From JAVBTR01 sp031556065 (lineage in GTDB: Bacteria; Bacillota; Clostridia; Christensenellales; Aristaeellaceae): a DNA stretch of 64,000 nucleotides. The position numbers and the translations under genes are program-made. Below, one piece after another: positions 1-9,506 of this stretch. Position 1 is the stretch's first letter. Each line of letters begins with the position of its first letter. The notes under the pieces were generated by a model. The model was not told the origin of the DNA and made no database searches. It worked only from the letters and a program-made list of their open reading frames with translations. The stretch spans positions 1 to 64,000 of the forward strand of contig JAVBTR010000084.1 of assembly GCA_031556065.1 (NCBI GenBank). Direction: 5' to 3'.

Positions 1-15
1 CTGAGCTACGGAGCC
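1..15 (-). tRNA. 5' end of a tRNA cut by the window edge
   Basis: Read on the minus strand, the first bases give GGCTCCGTAGCTCAG. This matches a tRNA acceptor strand followed by the conserved TAGCTCAG start of the D arm. The rest lies outside the window, so the anticodon is unknown. It lies a few bases downstream of the initiator tRNA and is probably transcribed with it. Confidence 0.6.
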
Positions 16-18
16 AAA

Positions 19-95
<77 letters not shown>

Positions 96-124
96 ACGTT
101 AGTCACTCACAAGCGACAAGTGAT

Positions 125-153
125 ATAATACTACAATGGAAGGGATTTGTCAA
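125..153 (-). promoter_or_regulatory. SigmaA promoter of the tRNA genes
   Basis: On the minus strand TTGACA (148-153) and TATTAT (125-130) are separated by 17 bases and lie about 30 bases upstream of the tRNA 5' end. The promoter overlaps the last codons of the esterase gene. Confidence 0.7.
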
Positions 154-925
154 CGGGTAAAATTAAATTATTGCTGCTATTTAGAAATTTTATGGCGGAC
201 GATTCAAGGGTGCTTAATTCGCTGCTTAAGGTAATAACGTGAGGGGCTTCTTGCAGCCAAAGGGAAGCCTTTTGGGGGCTTGAAACATGGTTCAAAATAA
301 TAGGAAGGCTATCGGCGGAAATGGTTTTATCCCCATGGGATTGAACGGCCAGAATGGGGCAGCGCACGGCGAAGAGGTTGCGCCTTGCTAAGTGGATCAT
401 CCGGCCTAACTCGTAGGCGCAGCGGGTGGGGAAGCGGTCATAGCCATAATCGTAGCGTTCATCCAGAACTTGGGCTCTTGAAGCATCGTTGCGCCAGTGG
501 GTTACAGGCATAATGGGCGCCGCAAAACGGGCCAGGGGCATCAGTTTATTCTTGGTTTTCATGGGAGCGGAAAAAGTCATAACAGAGGTGATCTCCATCT
601 GCTCCGCGGCAATCAAAGAAAGCACCCCGCCCATGGAAAGCCCGGCTACCGATACGCTTTTGTACTTTTCTTTTAGTTCAACCACATTTGTTTTTACGGC
701 TTCAACGCACTTTTCAAGGGTGCAGTTCTTTTTCATGTCTTCATAGTGGGTCCCATGGCCGGGAAGAGCAATAGCGCGAACGGTGAGTCCCGCTTGATGG
801 AGGCTTTCACCTAAAGGGTGCATGTGACCAGGACTACCTGTAAAGCCGTGCAAAAGCAGCACAGCGTGATCGGTGCCTATATATTCAAACGGCTGGGCGT
901 TTGTGTCGGTCATTAATTGAGGCAT
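131..925 (-). CDS. alpha/beta hydrolase, Est30-like carboxylesterase or monoacylglycerol lipase
   Basis: A 264-residue cytosolic serine hydrolase with no signal peptide. The oxyanion region LLLHGFTGSP lies near residue 25. The nucleophile elbow GLSMGG is near residue 95, the acid is probably the Asp of QSHGDKT, and the catalytic His is in APHVITL near the C-terminus. Size and motif spacing match small Bacillota carboxylesterases of the Est30 type, which cleave short- to medium-chain esters or monoglycerides; the substrate here is unknown. The start at 925 follows GGGAGG with a 6-base gap. An extended -10 (TGATATAAT on the minus strand, TATAAT at 952-957) lies just upstream, so it probably has its own promoter after spoIIE. 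Confidence 0.85.
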   Translation of the reverse strand: MPQLMTDTNAQPFEYIGTDHAVLLLHGFTGSPGHMHPLGESLHQAGLTVRAIALPGHGTHYEDMKKNCTLEKCVEAVKTNVVELKEKYKSVSVAGLSMGGVLSLIAAEQMEITSVMTFSAPMKTKNKLMPLARFAAPIMPVTHWRNDASRAQVLDERYDYGYDRFPTRCAYELGRMIHLARRNLFAVRCPILAVQSHGDKTISADSLPIILNHVSSPQKASLWLQEAPHVITLSSELSTLESSAIKFLNSSNNLILPVDKSLPL

Positions 926-963
926 ACAGCACCTCCCAAAGGTTTTACACTATTATATCATTT

Positions 964-3099
964 TTATTGGGTGTTGTATATAGAAGGCCCTTCCAGCACA
1001 GCTGTCTGTTGGGCAAATTGCCTGGCGCAAAGCTGTACCACCAGCACCGTCATATCATCCTTTGGAATCCCTCCCGCGCATATGAGGGCTGTGCGCAGAA
1101 AAGCATCGGCGCTTTGCTGCACATCTGGGGATAGGTGGCGCAAAAGGTGCTGGGTTAAAAATTCCTCATCGGTAAAGGCATCGGCTACCCCGTCAGACAT
1201 GAGGATAAGATAATCCCCGTCTGCCAATTTAAGCCTTGTGTTTTCCGGAGCTACCTCTTCAATGATCCCAAGGGGCAGCGCTTCGCTTAACAGAGGCTTG
1301 ATTTTGCCATTGCGCACAAAATAGCTCTGGCATGCTCCCAGCTTGGAAAGCTCGCAGTGGCCTGTCCATAAATCCACGGTAAACAGGTCTACCGTGGAAA
1401 ACAGGTCTCCCACCGTGGCGCAAAGCATCATGCCGTTTACGGCTGTCAGAGCCTGTTCCTTTGTATAGCCCGCTTCCAGGCATAGCTTTAGCAGTTCCAG
1501 GGTTTTGTTGCTTTGGACGCAGGCTTTTTCCCCGTGCCCCATGCCATCGGATAGCATAATCAGCTGTTTGCCGCCGGAAAGCCGCTCCAGAAGCACCGCA
1601 TCTCCAAGCTCCGCATCGGCAGCGTCGCAGCTGATGGCTGCGCAACCCGAAAAGATTTCAAACCTTGTAGCTTCTTCCAGCTCGATTCGGGTGCGGGTTT
1701 CACTGATTACATCCACGCAAATTTTGCATTGGCGGAAAAGGGTTTGGATCAGTTGCTTGGTGGAATGGCGGTTAAAACCGATGACGTCCGCCTCAATCAC
1801 AGCCCTCAGATGTCCGCCTACCCTCTTAGCATAAAGCAAATGTCCCGGAAAATTAACAGTTTTCAGCGCCTTTTCTATTTCCATGGCGGCTTTCAAATCA
1901 TTTAAAGAATCCCCCTGGGCGCTGGTGGAAAGCCTTTTTACGGCCTGGGCCATAGCGGTTAAGTGGGTAATGATCATGTCTCTTTCATAACCCGCCCGTA
2001 AAAATTGACCGTGGGCAGCAGCATCCTCTATATCTTCCGGTTCTGTGGGTAGGGGAAGAGCCAGGGTAATGGCCCTGATGGCACTTTCCCATCGCTGGAG
2101 CATGTCGGCGGCATATGTGTTTTCCTGCATGGGAGCACCGGGCTTCACCTGCTCCAGGAGGCTTGAAAACCGTACCAGGAAATTCCGGCGTATAAAAAGA
2201 AAAATGAGCCCGCAAAGGACTAAGTGTAGCAGGACCCACACAAAGCTGCTGGTCTGGGCCAGTATGGCGGCCAAAGCGCCTCCTAAAAGCAAAACACATA
2301 CGGATAAAAGACGGGGCTCCTTTTTCGGCATAATGCCTACCGAAAGCCCACAGGCGATTACGATCAGCATGATGTTCGGGGAAAAGCCGCATAAAACCAG
2401 AGCGCCGCCACAAAGAAGTCCCGCCATAATGCCCACCGCGTAGCCCAGGCAATAGCCACTTAGCACGGTTAGAATCAGGCAAAGCAATAGGCCCAGATTA
2501 ACAATGAACAGCTGCAGGTGTCCAGCGCCGCACAGCAAAAGCGCCGTTAAAAGGATTAGACAGGCCTTTTCCTCGGCTTTAAAAGAATCTCTTAAGCCAT
2601 TAAGACTTCGGACACAGACCAGAATAGCGGGCAAGGAAGCCACGCCAATGGCCAGACCGATGCCGTTTAAAAGCAGCTGGGTCAATTCGTTTGAAAACAG
2701 AGCCATAACGATCCCCGGCAAAAGGGCCACACCGCAAAGCAGCATCCGCCTTGGAAAGGAGCCCAGCTGTAGAGGGCGCTTTAAAACAAGTAAGAGCGCG
2801 CAGCCGCAAAGCTGGGCATAGTTCATGGGAATATGCCAGATCAGACGCATGCAGGCCGCAGCCAGAATGCCCAGAAGCGGCGCGATCCAGGTAGGGGTAA
2901 GTATCATCAAAGCGGCCAGCCATATCAGCCCAAAGGGGGAAGGCACATTAAAGCAATCCGCGAAGCACAGCAAAAAACCGGCACCCAATTTCAGCATAGG
3001 GAACCTGATTGTAGCCATAAACTCCAACACATCGGCCAGAACATCCCCTAAACCCCGTTTGGTTTTTTCATAGGCTGCGTTGCCTGCGCGTGTCGACAT
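964..3099 (-). CDS. spoIIE: stage II sporulation protein E, membrane PP2C-type phosphatase
   Basis: SpoIIE sits at the asymmetric septum and dephosphorylates the anti-anti-sigma factor SpoIIAA, switching on SigmaF in the forespore. The first 320 residues or so are very hydrophobic with about ten membrane helices. A central linker follows, and the C-terminal third is a PP2C phosphatase with metal-binding motifs LSDGMGHG (near residue 515) and LMSDGVADAF (near 630). At 711 residues it is shorter than the roughly 800-residue Bacillus protein, mainly in the linker. A TATACT box lies at 3134-3139 upstream, but I could not find a convincing Spo0A box. It lies downstream of the two L,D-transpeptidases with a 96-base gap. 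Confidence 0.92.
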   Translation of the reverse strand: MSTRAGNAAYEKTKRGLGDVLADVLEFMATIRFPMLKLGAGFLLCFADCFNVPSPFGLIWLAALMILTPTWIAPLLGILAAACMRLIWHIPMNYAQLCGCALLLVLKRPLQLGSFPRRMLLCGVALLPGIVMALFSNELTQLLLNGIGLAIGVASLPAILVCVRSLNGLRDSFKAEEKACLILLTALLLCGAGHLQLFIVNLGLLLCLILTVLSGYCLGYAVGIMAGLLCGGALVLCGFSPNIMLIVIACGLSVGIMPKKEPRLLSVCVLLLGGALAAILAQTSSFVWVLLHLVLCGLIFLFIRRNFLVRFSSLLEQVKPGAPMQENTYAADMLQRWESAIRAITLALPLPTEPEDIEDAAAHGQFLRAGYERDMIITHLTAMAQAVKRLSTSAQGDSLNDLKAAMEIEKALKTVNFPGHLLYAKRVGGHLRAVIEADVIGFNRHSTKQLIQTLFRQCKICVDVISETRTRIELEEATRFEIFSGCAAISCDAADAELGDAVLLERLSGGKQLIMLSDGMGHGEKACVQSNKTLELLKLCLEAGYTKEQALTAVNGMMLCATVGDLFSTVDLFTVDLWTGHCELSKLGACQSYFVRNGKIKPLLSEALPLGIIEEVAPENTRLKLADGDYLILMSDGVADAFTDEEFLTQHLLRHLSPDVQQSADAFLRTALICAGGIPKDDMTVLVVQLCARQFAQQTAVLEGPSIYNTQ

Positions 3100-3195
3100 A
3101 GCAAAATCACTCTTTCCATATGTACATACAGTAAGTATAGAAAGAGCGATTAAGTTAAAAGGTCGATCAGGGATGCAAAAAAAGGGTAAAAATGC

Positions 3196-4623
3196 CTATT
3201 CTTGATGAGCCTGGTTGATTTTTTCGATTTCCGCCAAAGTGCGAGGGGGTGTGCAGTAGGCACAAGGGGTTAAGGCTGAATAAAGGGCAGTATCTAGTTC
3301 GCCATAGGTGAAGGCTGTCAGAGGGAGATACTTGTCTTTCACCCCCTGGCAAGTTTCCCGGCTATGGTAATTGGTGCCGCCGTTGGGGTTATAGTAAACA
3401 AGAGTGGCAGGATCGGGTATGGGGATTTGGCGGCCTGGGAAATCTTCCCATATTATAAGCTTAACATGCTTGCCCGCCAGGCCGCTGTAAAGCTCGTTCC
3501 ATATCCAACGCATGTTGATCCCGTCCGGGTTTTTAAGCCTTTGTACGCGGATACAGCCGTGGCTGGCTCGTTGGCCCAGGTAAGGCTCAGTTTTGCGGTA
3601 AGAAAAGGTGCCGTCGGCGTTTAAGGTGTGGGGAACCTCATGGAGGGCATCCCCAGCGTTAAAGCGCATGGCGTAAGAGCAAAGCAATTCTTCCGAAGCA
3701 AACTCGCCCATAGGGCTTACCAGAAAAAATTCTCCGGACCGGGTTTCGTTGTATAGCTTGTTGTCCTTGCCAACGGTGCCTGTGGAGCAAAGCAGCTCCG
3801 CCAGCAGCTCCCCGTTTTTAAACAGGTATAAATGCTGAGTCAGCTTATCCACCACCATGGCGTATTCCTTGTTGCCAGGCTCCTTTTCAACCAATAGATT
3901 GGTTTTAATATAGCCCTGCACAAACGCGTTATAGGCCTTGGCCTTGCTGTCGGCGGTAAAAGAGCTGGAGTAGGTTTCCACCAAGGACCAGCCATTTTCC
4001 ATGGTTTCCAGCACATGCACTGCCTGTGAGGCGCAGGTTACATCGGCTACAGGGGCGGAGGCTTCATCGGCCTTTGAATAAAGCACCACCTGTTCCTTTT
4101 GCCCACCCTTAATAACGGTGGTTTTGCTCATAAGCATAGCCCACACGGCCTTGGTATCGGTTATGTCCATAGGAGTGGACCAATAGCAATTTTCGTGGTT
4201 ACAGGGATACGGGCTGTTCATGGCAGGGGTAAACATCATGTCAGAGGCAAGAGGCTTGATGGTTAAGTCGAAATGGTCTGTCATCACCGGGTTGCCCTTC
4301 AAGTCGCTTAAAACCAATTCCAAAGTATAGCTGCCGCTTTCCATCATTTCGCCGCCCACCTTGCCATTCCACTCAATGGTGGTAGTGTCGGTGCCAATAG
4401 GGTTGGAACCCAGAACATATGCTTCATCGCCCAAGAGCAAAGAAATCTTGAGCATGGCTTTTTCAGTGGCGGCAACAGAAATAGTGACGGTGGAACCTTC
4501 TAAGAGAACATCGTCGGACAGATGGGAAAGGGTGAACGCGCAAGCCCCTAAAGCGGGGAAGGCGAGTAAAGCCAAAGCCCATACAAGGCATATTAAAACG
4601 ACTTTTTTCATTTGCATCCCCAT
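3196..4623 (-). CDS. exported L,D-transpeptidase (YkuD) with FlgD-like Ig, SH3-like and C-terminal Cys modules
   Basis: Probably cross-links peptidoglycan 3-3 or attaches groups to it outside the membrane. A signal peptide is followed by one FlgD-like Ig repeat (IEWNGKVGGEMMESGSYTLE). Next comes a CNHENCYW-TPMDIT motif, an SH3-like segment (about residues 165-225), and a YkuD domain with the catalytic signature RASHGCIRVQR near residue 354. The last 70 residues form a Cys/His module (YH, then ETC, then CAYC). The gene is a shorter paralog of the next one upstream. Its ATG overlaps that gene's stop as TAATG, so translation is probably coupled. MGMQMKK offers three possible starts. Confidence 0.85.
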   Translation of the reverse strand: MGMQMKKVVLICLVWALALLAFPALGACAFTLSHLSDDVLLEGSTVTISVAATEKAMLKISLLLGDEAYVLGSNPIGTDTTTIEWNGKVGGEMMESGSYTLELVLSDLKGNPVMTDHFDLTIKPLASDMMFTPAMNSPYPCNHENCYWSTPMDITDTKAVWAMLMSKTTVIKGGQKEQVVLYSKADEASAPVADVTCASQAVHVLETMENGWSLVETYSSSFTADSKAKAYNAFVQGYIKTNLLVEKEPGNKEYAMVVDKLTQHLYLFKNGELLAELLCSTGTVGKDNKLYNETRSGEFFLVSPMGEFASEELLCSYAMRFNAGDALHEVPHTLNADGTFSYRKTEPYLGQRASHGCIRVQRLKNPDGINMRWIWNELYSGLAGKHVKLIIWEDFPGRQIPIPDPATLVYYNPNGGTNYHSRETCQGVKDKYLPLTAFTYGELDTALYSALTPCAYCTPPRTLAEIEKINQAHQE

Positions 4624-6377
4624 TATTGAGCCATATGGGCCTTGTTAATTTCGTCGATCTCACTGGCCCGACGCAGGGGCCCACAGTAGGAACAGGCTGT
4701 TAAGGAAGCGAACTTGCCTGTTTCCAGTTCCCCATAGGTAAAGGCGGTTAAAGGCAGGTATTTGCTTTTAATATCGGTACAGGTTTCACGAGTGTGGTAG
4801 CTGGTGCCCCCATCCGGGTTATAATATAAAAACGCGGAAGCATCGGGAATGGCGATCTGCCGGCCGAGGAAATCCTCCCAGATGACCATTTTAACGGTTT
4901 TGCTGGCAATGCCTCGGTAGATTTTATCCCAAATCCAGCGCATGTTAATGCCGTCGGGGTTTTTTAGCCGCTGCACGCGGATACAGCCGTGGCTGGCCCG
5001 GGTGCCCAGCTTAGGTTCGGTGTTACGGTAGTTATTGGTGCCGTCAGCGTTATCCAGATGGGGGACTTCGTGAAGCAGGTCCCCGCTGTTAAAGCGGAGG
5101 CCATAGGAGCAGCGCAGGTTATCGGAAGCAAATTCCCCAACGGCGCTGATGAGGAAAAATTCCCCTGACCGGGTTTCGTTGTAGGGCTGCTTTTCGTTGG
5201 CAAGGCCTGTGGAGCAAAGCAGCTCCGCGATCATCTTCCCGTTTTGGAAAAGGTATAGCCGCTGGGTCAATTTATCAATCACAATACCAAATTCCTTATT
5301 GCCGGGGGACACTTGCTTAAGCTGGCTGGTTTTAAGGTAGCCCACGGCGAAGCCATTCCAGTTTTTCACAGCGCTGTCGTGGAAGGAGCTGGAATAGGTT
5401 TCCACCATGGTCCAGCCGTTGTCCAGGGTTTCCAGCACATGAACGCTTTGAGAAGCGCAGGTAACCACCGCGATGGCTTCGCTTGATTCGTCAGGTTCCG
5501 AATATAGTTTAACCTGCTTTTTCTGCTCCCCGGAAACAATGGTCATGGGGGCCATGAGCATGTCCCAAACAGCGGCTTCATTGGTGATGTCCATAGGCGT
5601 ATTCCAATAGCAATTCTCATGGGTGCAGGCATGGGTGCTTAAATAGGAGGGGGTTATTTCACTGCTGCCGATGGAAGCTTCCACCAATGGCGCGGAAGCT
5701 TCCGTTGCGGCTTCTTCCGTTTCTTTGCCGATAATCAAATCGCAGTGCTCGATTACCGCCACATTGTCTGTTCCTTTTTCTTTCAATATCAGTTCAAGAG
5801 TGTATTCCCCGTCAGGCAAGGGTTGTCCATCGACCCGGCCATCCCATTGAATGGTGGCAGCAGACTCGGTTAAAGCGCCGGACCCCAAAGAATAGCTTTG
5901 GCCATCTGCTGCCAGAACACTGATGGTCAGATCAGCTGGAATATTGGAAGCCAGGGTAACGGAAAACATGGTTTCCGCTGTAATCACATGGTCTGAAAGC
6001 AATACCTGGGTGAACATAGGCAATTCAGCGCCAATTTGAATATTGGCGGAAACGCTCTGACCATTGCTTGAAAGGGTTAAAACATAACCGCCCTCATTGA
6101 TCGCTTCCCCATAATAGGTGCCATCCCAGCCAAGGGTATTTTCACCTTGGTTGGCTTCATAGCTTTGGCTGATGACCGCTGCCACATTACCCTTTGAATC
6201 GGTTACGCGTAACTCTACGACGCCCTGGCTGGCAACGGAAAACACAATGGGATTAATGCTGCCGGGAATAAAACAATCCGGCAGGCTTACAAATGCCAAG
6301 GGGCTTTCCTGGGCGTGGGCTGCGGGTATTGTAAAAAATAATGTGATACATAAAAACAATAAAAGGGCTTTGCGCAT
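4623..6377 (-). CDS. exported L,D-transpeptidase (YkuD) with two FlgD-like Ig repeats
   Basis: First gene of a tandem pair of paralogous wall enzymes. A signal peptide ending near AHAQ is followed by two FlgD-like Ig repeats (LGWDGTYYGEAINEGGY and IQWDGRVDGQPLPDGEY), where the downstream paralog has one. Then come CTHENCYWNTPMDIT, an SH3-like segment, the YkuD domain with RASHGCIRVQR near residue 462, and the same C-terminal YH...C...CSYC module. At 584 residues it is about 110 longer than its paralog, mainly from the extra Ig repeat. Activity as a 3-3 transpeptidase is inferred from the intact active-site motif. A clear AAGGAG site precedes the start. Confidence 0.85.
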   Translation of the reverse strand: MRKALLLFLCITLFFTIPAAHAQESPLAFVSLPDCFIPGSINPIVFSVASQGVVELRVTDSKGNVAAVISQSYEANQGENTLGWDGTYYGEAINEGGYVLTLSSNGQSVSANIQIGAELPMFTQVLLSDHVITAETMFSVTLASNIPADLTISVLAADGQSYSLGSGALTESAATIQWDGRVDGQPLPDGEYTLELILKEKGTDNVAVIEHCDLIIGKETEEAATEASAPLVEASIGSSEITPSYLSTHACTHENCYWNTPMDITNEAAVWDMLMAPMTIVSGEQKKQVKLYSEPDESSEAIAVVTCASQSVHVLETLDNGWTMVETYSSSFHDSAVKNWNGFAVGYLKTSQLKQVSPGNKEFGIVIDKLTQRLYLFQNGKMIAELLCSTGLANEKQPYNETRSGEFFLISAVGEFASDNLRCSYGLRFNSGDLLHEVPHLDNADGTNNYRNTEPKLGTRASHGCIRVQRLKNPDGINMRWIWDKIYRGIASKTVKMVIWEDFLGRQIAIPDASAFLYYNPDGGTSYHTRETCTDIKSKYLPLTAFTYGELETGKFASLTACSYCGPLRRASEIDEINKAHMAQ

Positions 6378-6449
6378 GGCATAGGTTCACTCCTTACGTA
6401 GATAGGTTTCAAAAGTACAACGAAATAAAGAGCCTGTTTGTTTAGTTTG

Positions 6450-9400
6450 TCATAAATTTAACATAATTTGGTTAATGGTTTCCAACACTTGCTGGGAAAC
6501 GGTAAAAGCATCGGTGGAAGGCTTTCCAATATAGTAGCCCTGCAGAAAATCCACGCCGCAGGCCAACAGAACTCTTAATTCGGCTTCGGTCTCAACCCCT
6601 TCAGCCAGAACCCAAATACCTTCCGCCTTGGCGTAACGAATCAGGTTTTCAAGGAGCAGGCGCTTACTGGCGTTGGTATCCACATCCCGGACGATGGACA
6701 TATCCACCTTAATAATGTTTGGGTGAACATTTAGCAAAAGGGATTCGCTGGCATAGCCGGAACCAAAATCGTCCAGGGCCAGCATGGCTCCAAAGGCATT
6801 CAAAGCCGCAATTTTTTCGGTGGTTAAATCGGAATCCAATGGTTCTGTTTCGGTAAGCTCCAATATGATCTTGCTTAAATAAGGTCGGTAATTGGAAACC
6901 AGCAGTTCAAAATCGTGGGGTTCCAGCCATTGGTTGGCTACGGAATTCACAAACAAATGGCTGTTTTTCGCGATAGCGTTTGTTTCAACCAGATGGGCAT
7001 AGGTAGCCATACCTTCAAGCCAGGTAAGACTTTCCACCCGATAAAGCTTGCCTTGGGCGGTAGCGGCCTTGATCAAATCCACAGGGGTTTTAAATTCCTT
7101 CATCTGGGGCCGCATAAGCATTTCATAACCGTAAAGGCTGGCGTCCGTTACCCGAACAATGGGCTGGAAAGCAAACTTAACAAGCTTATCGTCCAGCATT
7201 TGATCCAGGTAGCTGGTCTGGCTTATCAACAGAGCATTGCCGCCATTGCTGTTGGCGGCAAAATCCATGATGCCGCCCTTTCTGGTACGCTTGGCTTCAT
7301 ACATGGCATGGTCGGCTTTTCGCAAAAGACCTTCATAGGTATTGGCGTTGTTGGGGTACCAGGCAATGCCGGCGGAAACGCGGATTTTCGACTGGGAACC
7401 GTCGGGCAGAAGGAACTGGGTATTGGAAATACAGTTCCATACATCCCGAATCTGGATGCGCAGATCGCTTTGAGAACCGGGATGATGTAAAAACACCAGG
7501 AATTCATCCCCGGAACGGCGGGCACAGATGCCCCCAAACGTCTTGAAATGGCTGATGCATCCCGCTAGGGCCTGTATATACAGATCGCCTACATCGTGGC
7601 CATAGGTATCGTTAAAGTATTTCAGGTTGTCCAGATCAAACATGATCATGCAGGCGGTTTGAAAGGTGTCCTTTTTTTGCATGATCCCGTCTACGAGGCT
7701 TGCAAAAGCGTGTATATTATAAAGGTTTGTCAGCACGTCAAAATCCCGTTCGTAGGCGGTGCGCAATTGTTTTAATATATCCTGGGTCACATCCATCACC
7801 ATGCCGATAATGCTGTCGCCCTGGGTAACGGTGGAAAGGCGAACATATAAGGGTGAACCGTCTGAAGTGGGAACATGGAAAACCCCTTCTTCATCCATAA
7901 CGGTATGGTGGACTTTTAAGTAGCTCAGATGATCCATTAACAGGGCAGCGGAAATAAAGCTGTCCTCGGTTTGTGCCATGGGCAGGTTCAAAAGCCTTCC
8001 TAAACCGGCACTGGTAAATACCGTATCGCTAAAGAGCACATGCTCGTAAACGCCCACCTTGCCCCCTGTCATGTTGACAATTTTGTTAAGCTTGGCGGCT
8101 GTATCCGAAACAGAGCCGGAAAGCGCTTCAATGGAGGCTGTTAGATCGTCTATTTCACGGATATCCAACCTTGGCAGGTTAACGGGCTGCCGTGGATCGC
8201 TTTTCTTTACGCTTTCCACAACGGCTTTAATGGGGGCTGTCATCATGCGGCTAAAGAGGCCGGCCAGTAAAAGGGCCAGCAGACAAGAGGCCATGCTTAA
8301 GATCAGCATGGTTTTTTCAATGCTATTTACAAGAGAAAAAATAGATTCATGATCCACCATGCCCATTAGGTACCAGCTTTGGCCATTGTAGGGGGAGGTG
8401 GCGTTGTATAAATCCAGTTGGCTAAAAGCGCAGTAAAGCACCTGGTCCTGGTCTCTTTGGGCAGAGATTTGCGTAATGCCCCGCCACTGGGTAGGCATGG
8501 GGGAAAGGGTGGCGGCAGAGGGGAAATAATATTTATAGGAAGGGCCAAAGGTAAACAAGGGACGGAACTCATTGGGAGAACCGTCAGATACGCACAGGGC
8601 GTAAGAGCCTGTACTCTGGCTTGAAAGCTCACGGTAATTTAAAAGGGATAAAAGATAGGTGTTGTTAAAGCAAATCCCTACAACGCCCAGCACATCCCCT
8701 TGCTTTGAAATAAGGGGAAGGGTGTAATACAGATTGTCTTTAGCGGACTTGCTGGGGGAGGAATAGCCAGTGCACCAGTAGCCGTAATCGCTCAGATCGG
8801 TTAGCTTTGCGCGCTGGGCTTTGGGTACCTGCCTAATGGTTTCAAGGGTGGTATGGAAATAATCGTAGGCGGTTTCGTCACTTTGCAGGTTAAGATTAAC
8901 TGTGGCGGACCAGTAGCTGGATAAACCGATGCCCAGACTTTTGCACAGGTTGGGCATGCCGTTTTCCGCAAGCAGGTCTTCATTGGTGCGCACAAGGGCG
9001 GTGTGGGAGGAATTGGAAACGTAAAAGCCCGGCTTGGAAAGGGCCTTTGATTCATCCTTGATTCCGGGACCATCTAAAATAATAAAGGCGCCAGTGGCGT
9101 CGTTGCGGCGGAGGATATAAATAATATCCTCCGCCACAGCAGCCACCAGCTTGTTGTTTAACTCTGAATCGGTTTGAATCCCATCGTAGGAGGCGTTGTT
9201 GTCCGCTAAAACCTGATCCATGGTGTTGAGTATTTTTTTGTAGGTATCCGAAATGCCATAGTAATATTGGGCAAAATCGCTTTGCAAATAGAGTATGCGG
9301 TTGTCTGTGGTATTAACAATCTGGTTCAGGGCGTTGGTCTTAAGCAAATCAAAAAAGCCGCCGAATTGAAATACCGCCGGAAAGATAATCGCCTGGATAA

Positions 9401-9488
9401 GAAGCAGAATCATCAGCGGTACGAAGATGCGCTGGTACATGCTTCTGGATCTGGACTTGCGGTTAGATGTATCCTTCATAAGACGCAA
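6450..9488 (-). CDS. membrane c-di-GMP enzyme: extracytoplasmic sensor, HAMP, PAS-like, GGDEF and EAL
   Basis: A 1012-residue protein with a membrane helix near residues 20-42, a large extracytoplasmic region resembling dCache sensors, and a second helix near 385-410. A HAMP-like segment, a PAS-like region, GGDEF and EAL follow. The GGDEF signature reads RRSGDEF (near residue 659), so the first Gly is Ser, and no RxxD inhibitory site precedes it. The EAL domain keeps its catalytic set: YEMLMR, LELTETE, LDDFGSG, IIKVD, LAEGVETE and QGYYIGKP. It is therefore most likely an active phosphodiesterase, with cyclase activity possible. It starts 18 bases after an extracytoplasmic solute-binding protein and is probably cotranscribed with it. 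Confidence 0.9.
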   Translation of the reverse strand: MRLMKDTSNRKSRSRSMYQRIFVPLMILLLIQAIIFPAVFQFGGFFDLLKTNALNQIVNTTDNRILYLQSDFAQYYYGISDTYKKILNTMDQVLADNNASYDGIQTDSELNNKLVAAVAEDIIYILRRNDATGAFIILDGPGIKDESKALSKPGFYVSNSSHTALVRTNEDLLAENGMPNLCKSLGIGLSSYWSATVNLNLQSDETAYDYFHTTLETIRQVPKAQRAKLTDLSDYGYWCTGYSSPSKSAKDNLYYTLPLISKQGDVLGVVGICFNNTYLLSLLNYRELSSQSTGSYALCVSDGSPNEFRPLFTFGPSYKYYFPSAATLSPMPTQWRGITQISAQRDQDQVLYCAFSQLDLYNATSPYNGQSWYLMGMVDHESIFSLVNSIEKTMLILSMASCLLALLLAGLFSRMMTAPIKAVVESVKKSDPRQPVNLPRLDIREIDDLTASIEALSGSVSDTAAKLNKIVNMTGGKVGVYEHVLFSDTVFTSAGLGRLLNLPMAQTEDSFISAALLMDHLSYLKVHHTVMDEEGVFHVPTSDGSPLYVRLSTVTQGDSIIGMVMDVTQDILKQLRTAYERDFDVLTNLYNIHAFASLVDGIMQKKDTFQTACMIMFDLDNLKYFNDTYGHDVGDLYIQALAGCISHFKTFGGICARRSGDEFLVFLHHPGSQSDLRIQIRDVWNCISNTQFLLPDGSQSKIRVSAGIAWYPNNANTYEGLLRKADHAMYEAKRTRKGGIMDFAANSNGGNALLISQTSYLDQMLDDKLVKFAFQPIVRVTDASLYGYEMLMRPQMKEFKTPVDLIKAATAQGKLYRVESLTWLEGMATYAHLVETNAIAKNSHLFVNSVANQWLEPHDFELLVSNYRPYLSKIILELTETEPLDSDLTTEKIAALNAFGAMLALDDFGSGYASESLLLNVHPNIIKVDMSIVRDVDTNASKRLLLENLIRYAKAEGIWVLAEGVETEAELRVLLACGVDFLQGYYIGKPSTDAFTVSQQVLETINQIMLNL

Positions 9489-9506
9489 AACTCCTATTTG
9501 AAAACG

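Noticed and set aside
3110..3146. Inverted repeat CTCTTTC/GAAAGAG upstream of spoIIE as a Spo0A or regulator site
   Set aside because: Does not match the 0A box; 7-base arms 23 bases apart are plausible by chance in AT-rich leader DNA.
6915..7490. 191-residue open frame on the plus strand inside the GGDEF/EAL gene
   Set aside because: Antisense shadow of a strongly conserved coding region; no ribosome site or recognisable domain.
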